A stretch of 5,202 nt of DNA, taken from the NCBI GenBank assembly GCA_046758085.1, contig JBHHZP010000201.1, forward strand, positions 1 through 5,202. The letters are read 5' to 3'. The DNA is from VRUB01 sp046758085 (GTDB taxonomy: Bacteria; Pseudomonadota; Gammaproteobacteria; Acidiferrobacterales; SPGG2). A program made the position numbers and the translations under genes. Under the pieces are notes generated by a model. That model saw nothing but the letters and a program-made list of their open reading frames with translations. It had not been told where the DNA came from and did no database searches. The first letter of the stretch is position 1. Each line of letters opens with the position of its first letter. This document shows, in pieces, positions 5,066-5,202 of this stretch.

Positions 5066-5202
5066 GGTTAGCAGGCGGTTTTCACATCGATACGTTACCA
5101 CACTATCGCCCCACATCGTCAGCCAATAGCGCGGTGCGCACCTACCGTGGCATGAGCGCGCCCTTTTCGGCGATCCAGATTTGTTGGGTCGCCTACCGGC
5201 GA
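5062..5202. other. Upstream region of the motor operon, window edge
   Basis: These 141 bases hold no certain gene. On the minus strand an open frame enters from the edge and stops at TGA 5121-5119 after 27 codons, so it could be the tail of an upstream gene; its sequence is not recognisable. On the plus strand ATG at 5152 opens a frame (Met-Ser-Ala-Pro-Phe-Ser) that runs off the edge with no Shine-Dalgarno, so a divergent gene is possible but unsupported. A perfect 10-base palindrome GGTGCGCACC lies at 5133-5142. At the edge are GGCGATCC/GGGTCGCC (5169-5176 and 5186-5193, one G-T pair) and TCGCC/GGCGA (5189-5193 and 5198-5202), which overlap each other and so exclude one another. No clear -35/-10 pair is seen before the motor operon. 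Confidence 0.4.

Noticed and set aside
1..5202. tRNA, rRNA, CRISPR array, insertion sequence or attachment site
   Set aside because: I saw no cloverleaf with a T-loop, no regularly spaced repeats, no transposase and no terminal inverted repeats with target duplication.

Overview
The window reads almost entirely on the minus strand and looks like a chromosomal segment of a GC-rich proteobacterium, most likely a gammaproteobacterium. The basis is the order yebC-ruvC-ruvA-ruvB, which is typical of that class, and the wording of the RuvB and YebC motifs. The exact lineage cannot be fixed from this sequence.

In the direction of transcription (high to low coordinates) the layout is as follows. Positions 5062-5202 are an upstream stretch with no certain gene. 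A MotA/TolQ/ExbB-type proton-channel subunit lies at 5052-3913. An 81-base junction holds a strong Shine-Dalgarno and a possible 21-codon leader ORF. A MotB-like protein with one membrane helix, a very long coiled coil and an OmpA-type peptidoglycan-binding domain lies at 3831-2542. A 230-base intergenic region (2541-2312) carries three back-to-back inverted repeats and a weak promoter candidate. Then come yebC (2311-1571), ruvC (1510-992), ruvA (995-396, overlapping ruvC by four bases) and the first 130 codons of ruvB (391 to the window edge).

Two functional blocks are visible. The first is a two-gene ion-driven membrane motor: the channel subunit would use proton or sodium flow to act on the MotB-like partner, which is anchored to the cell wall. 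It is not a flagellar stator by architecture, not TolQR or ExbBD, and has no Zorya effector genes beside it, so its job is open. The second is the Holliday-junction machinery: RuvA binds the four-way junction, RuvB drives branch migration and RuvC cuts. YebC, a translation or regulatory factor, precedes it.

The ruv block is conventional and intact as far as it can be seen. The points worth a second look are the motor pair, the geometry of its long coiled coil, the odd translation start of the second gene, and the hairpin cluster at its 3' end.
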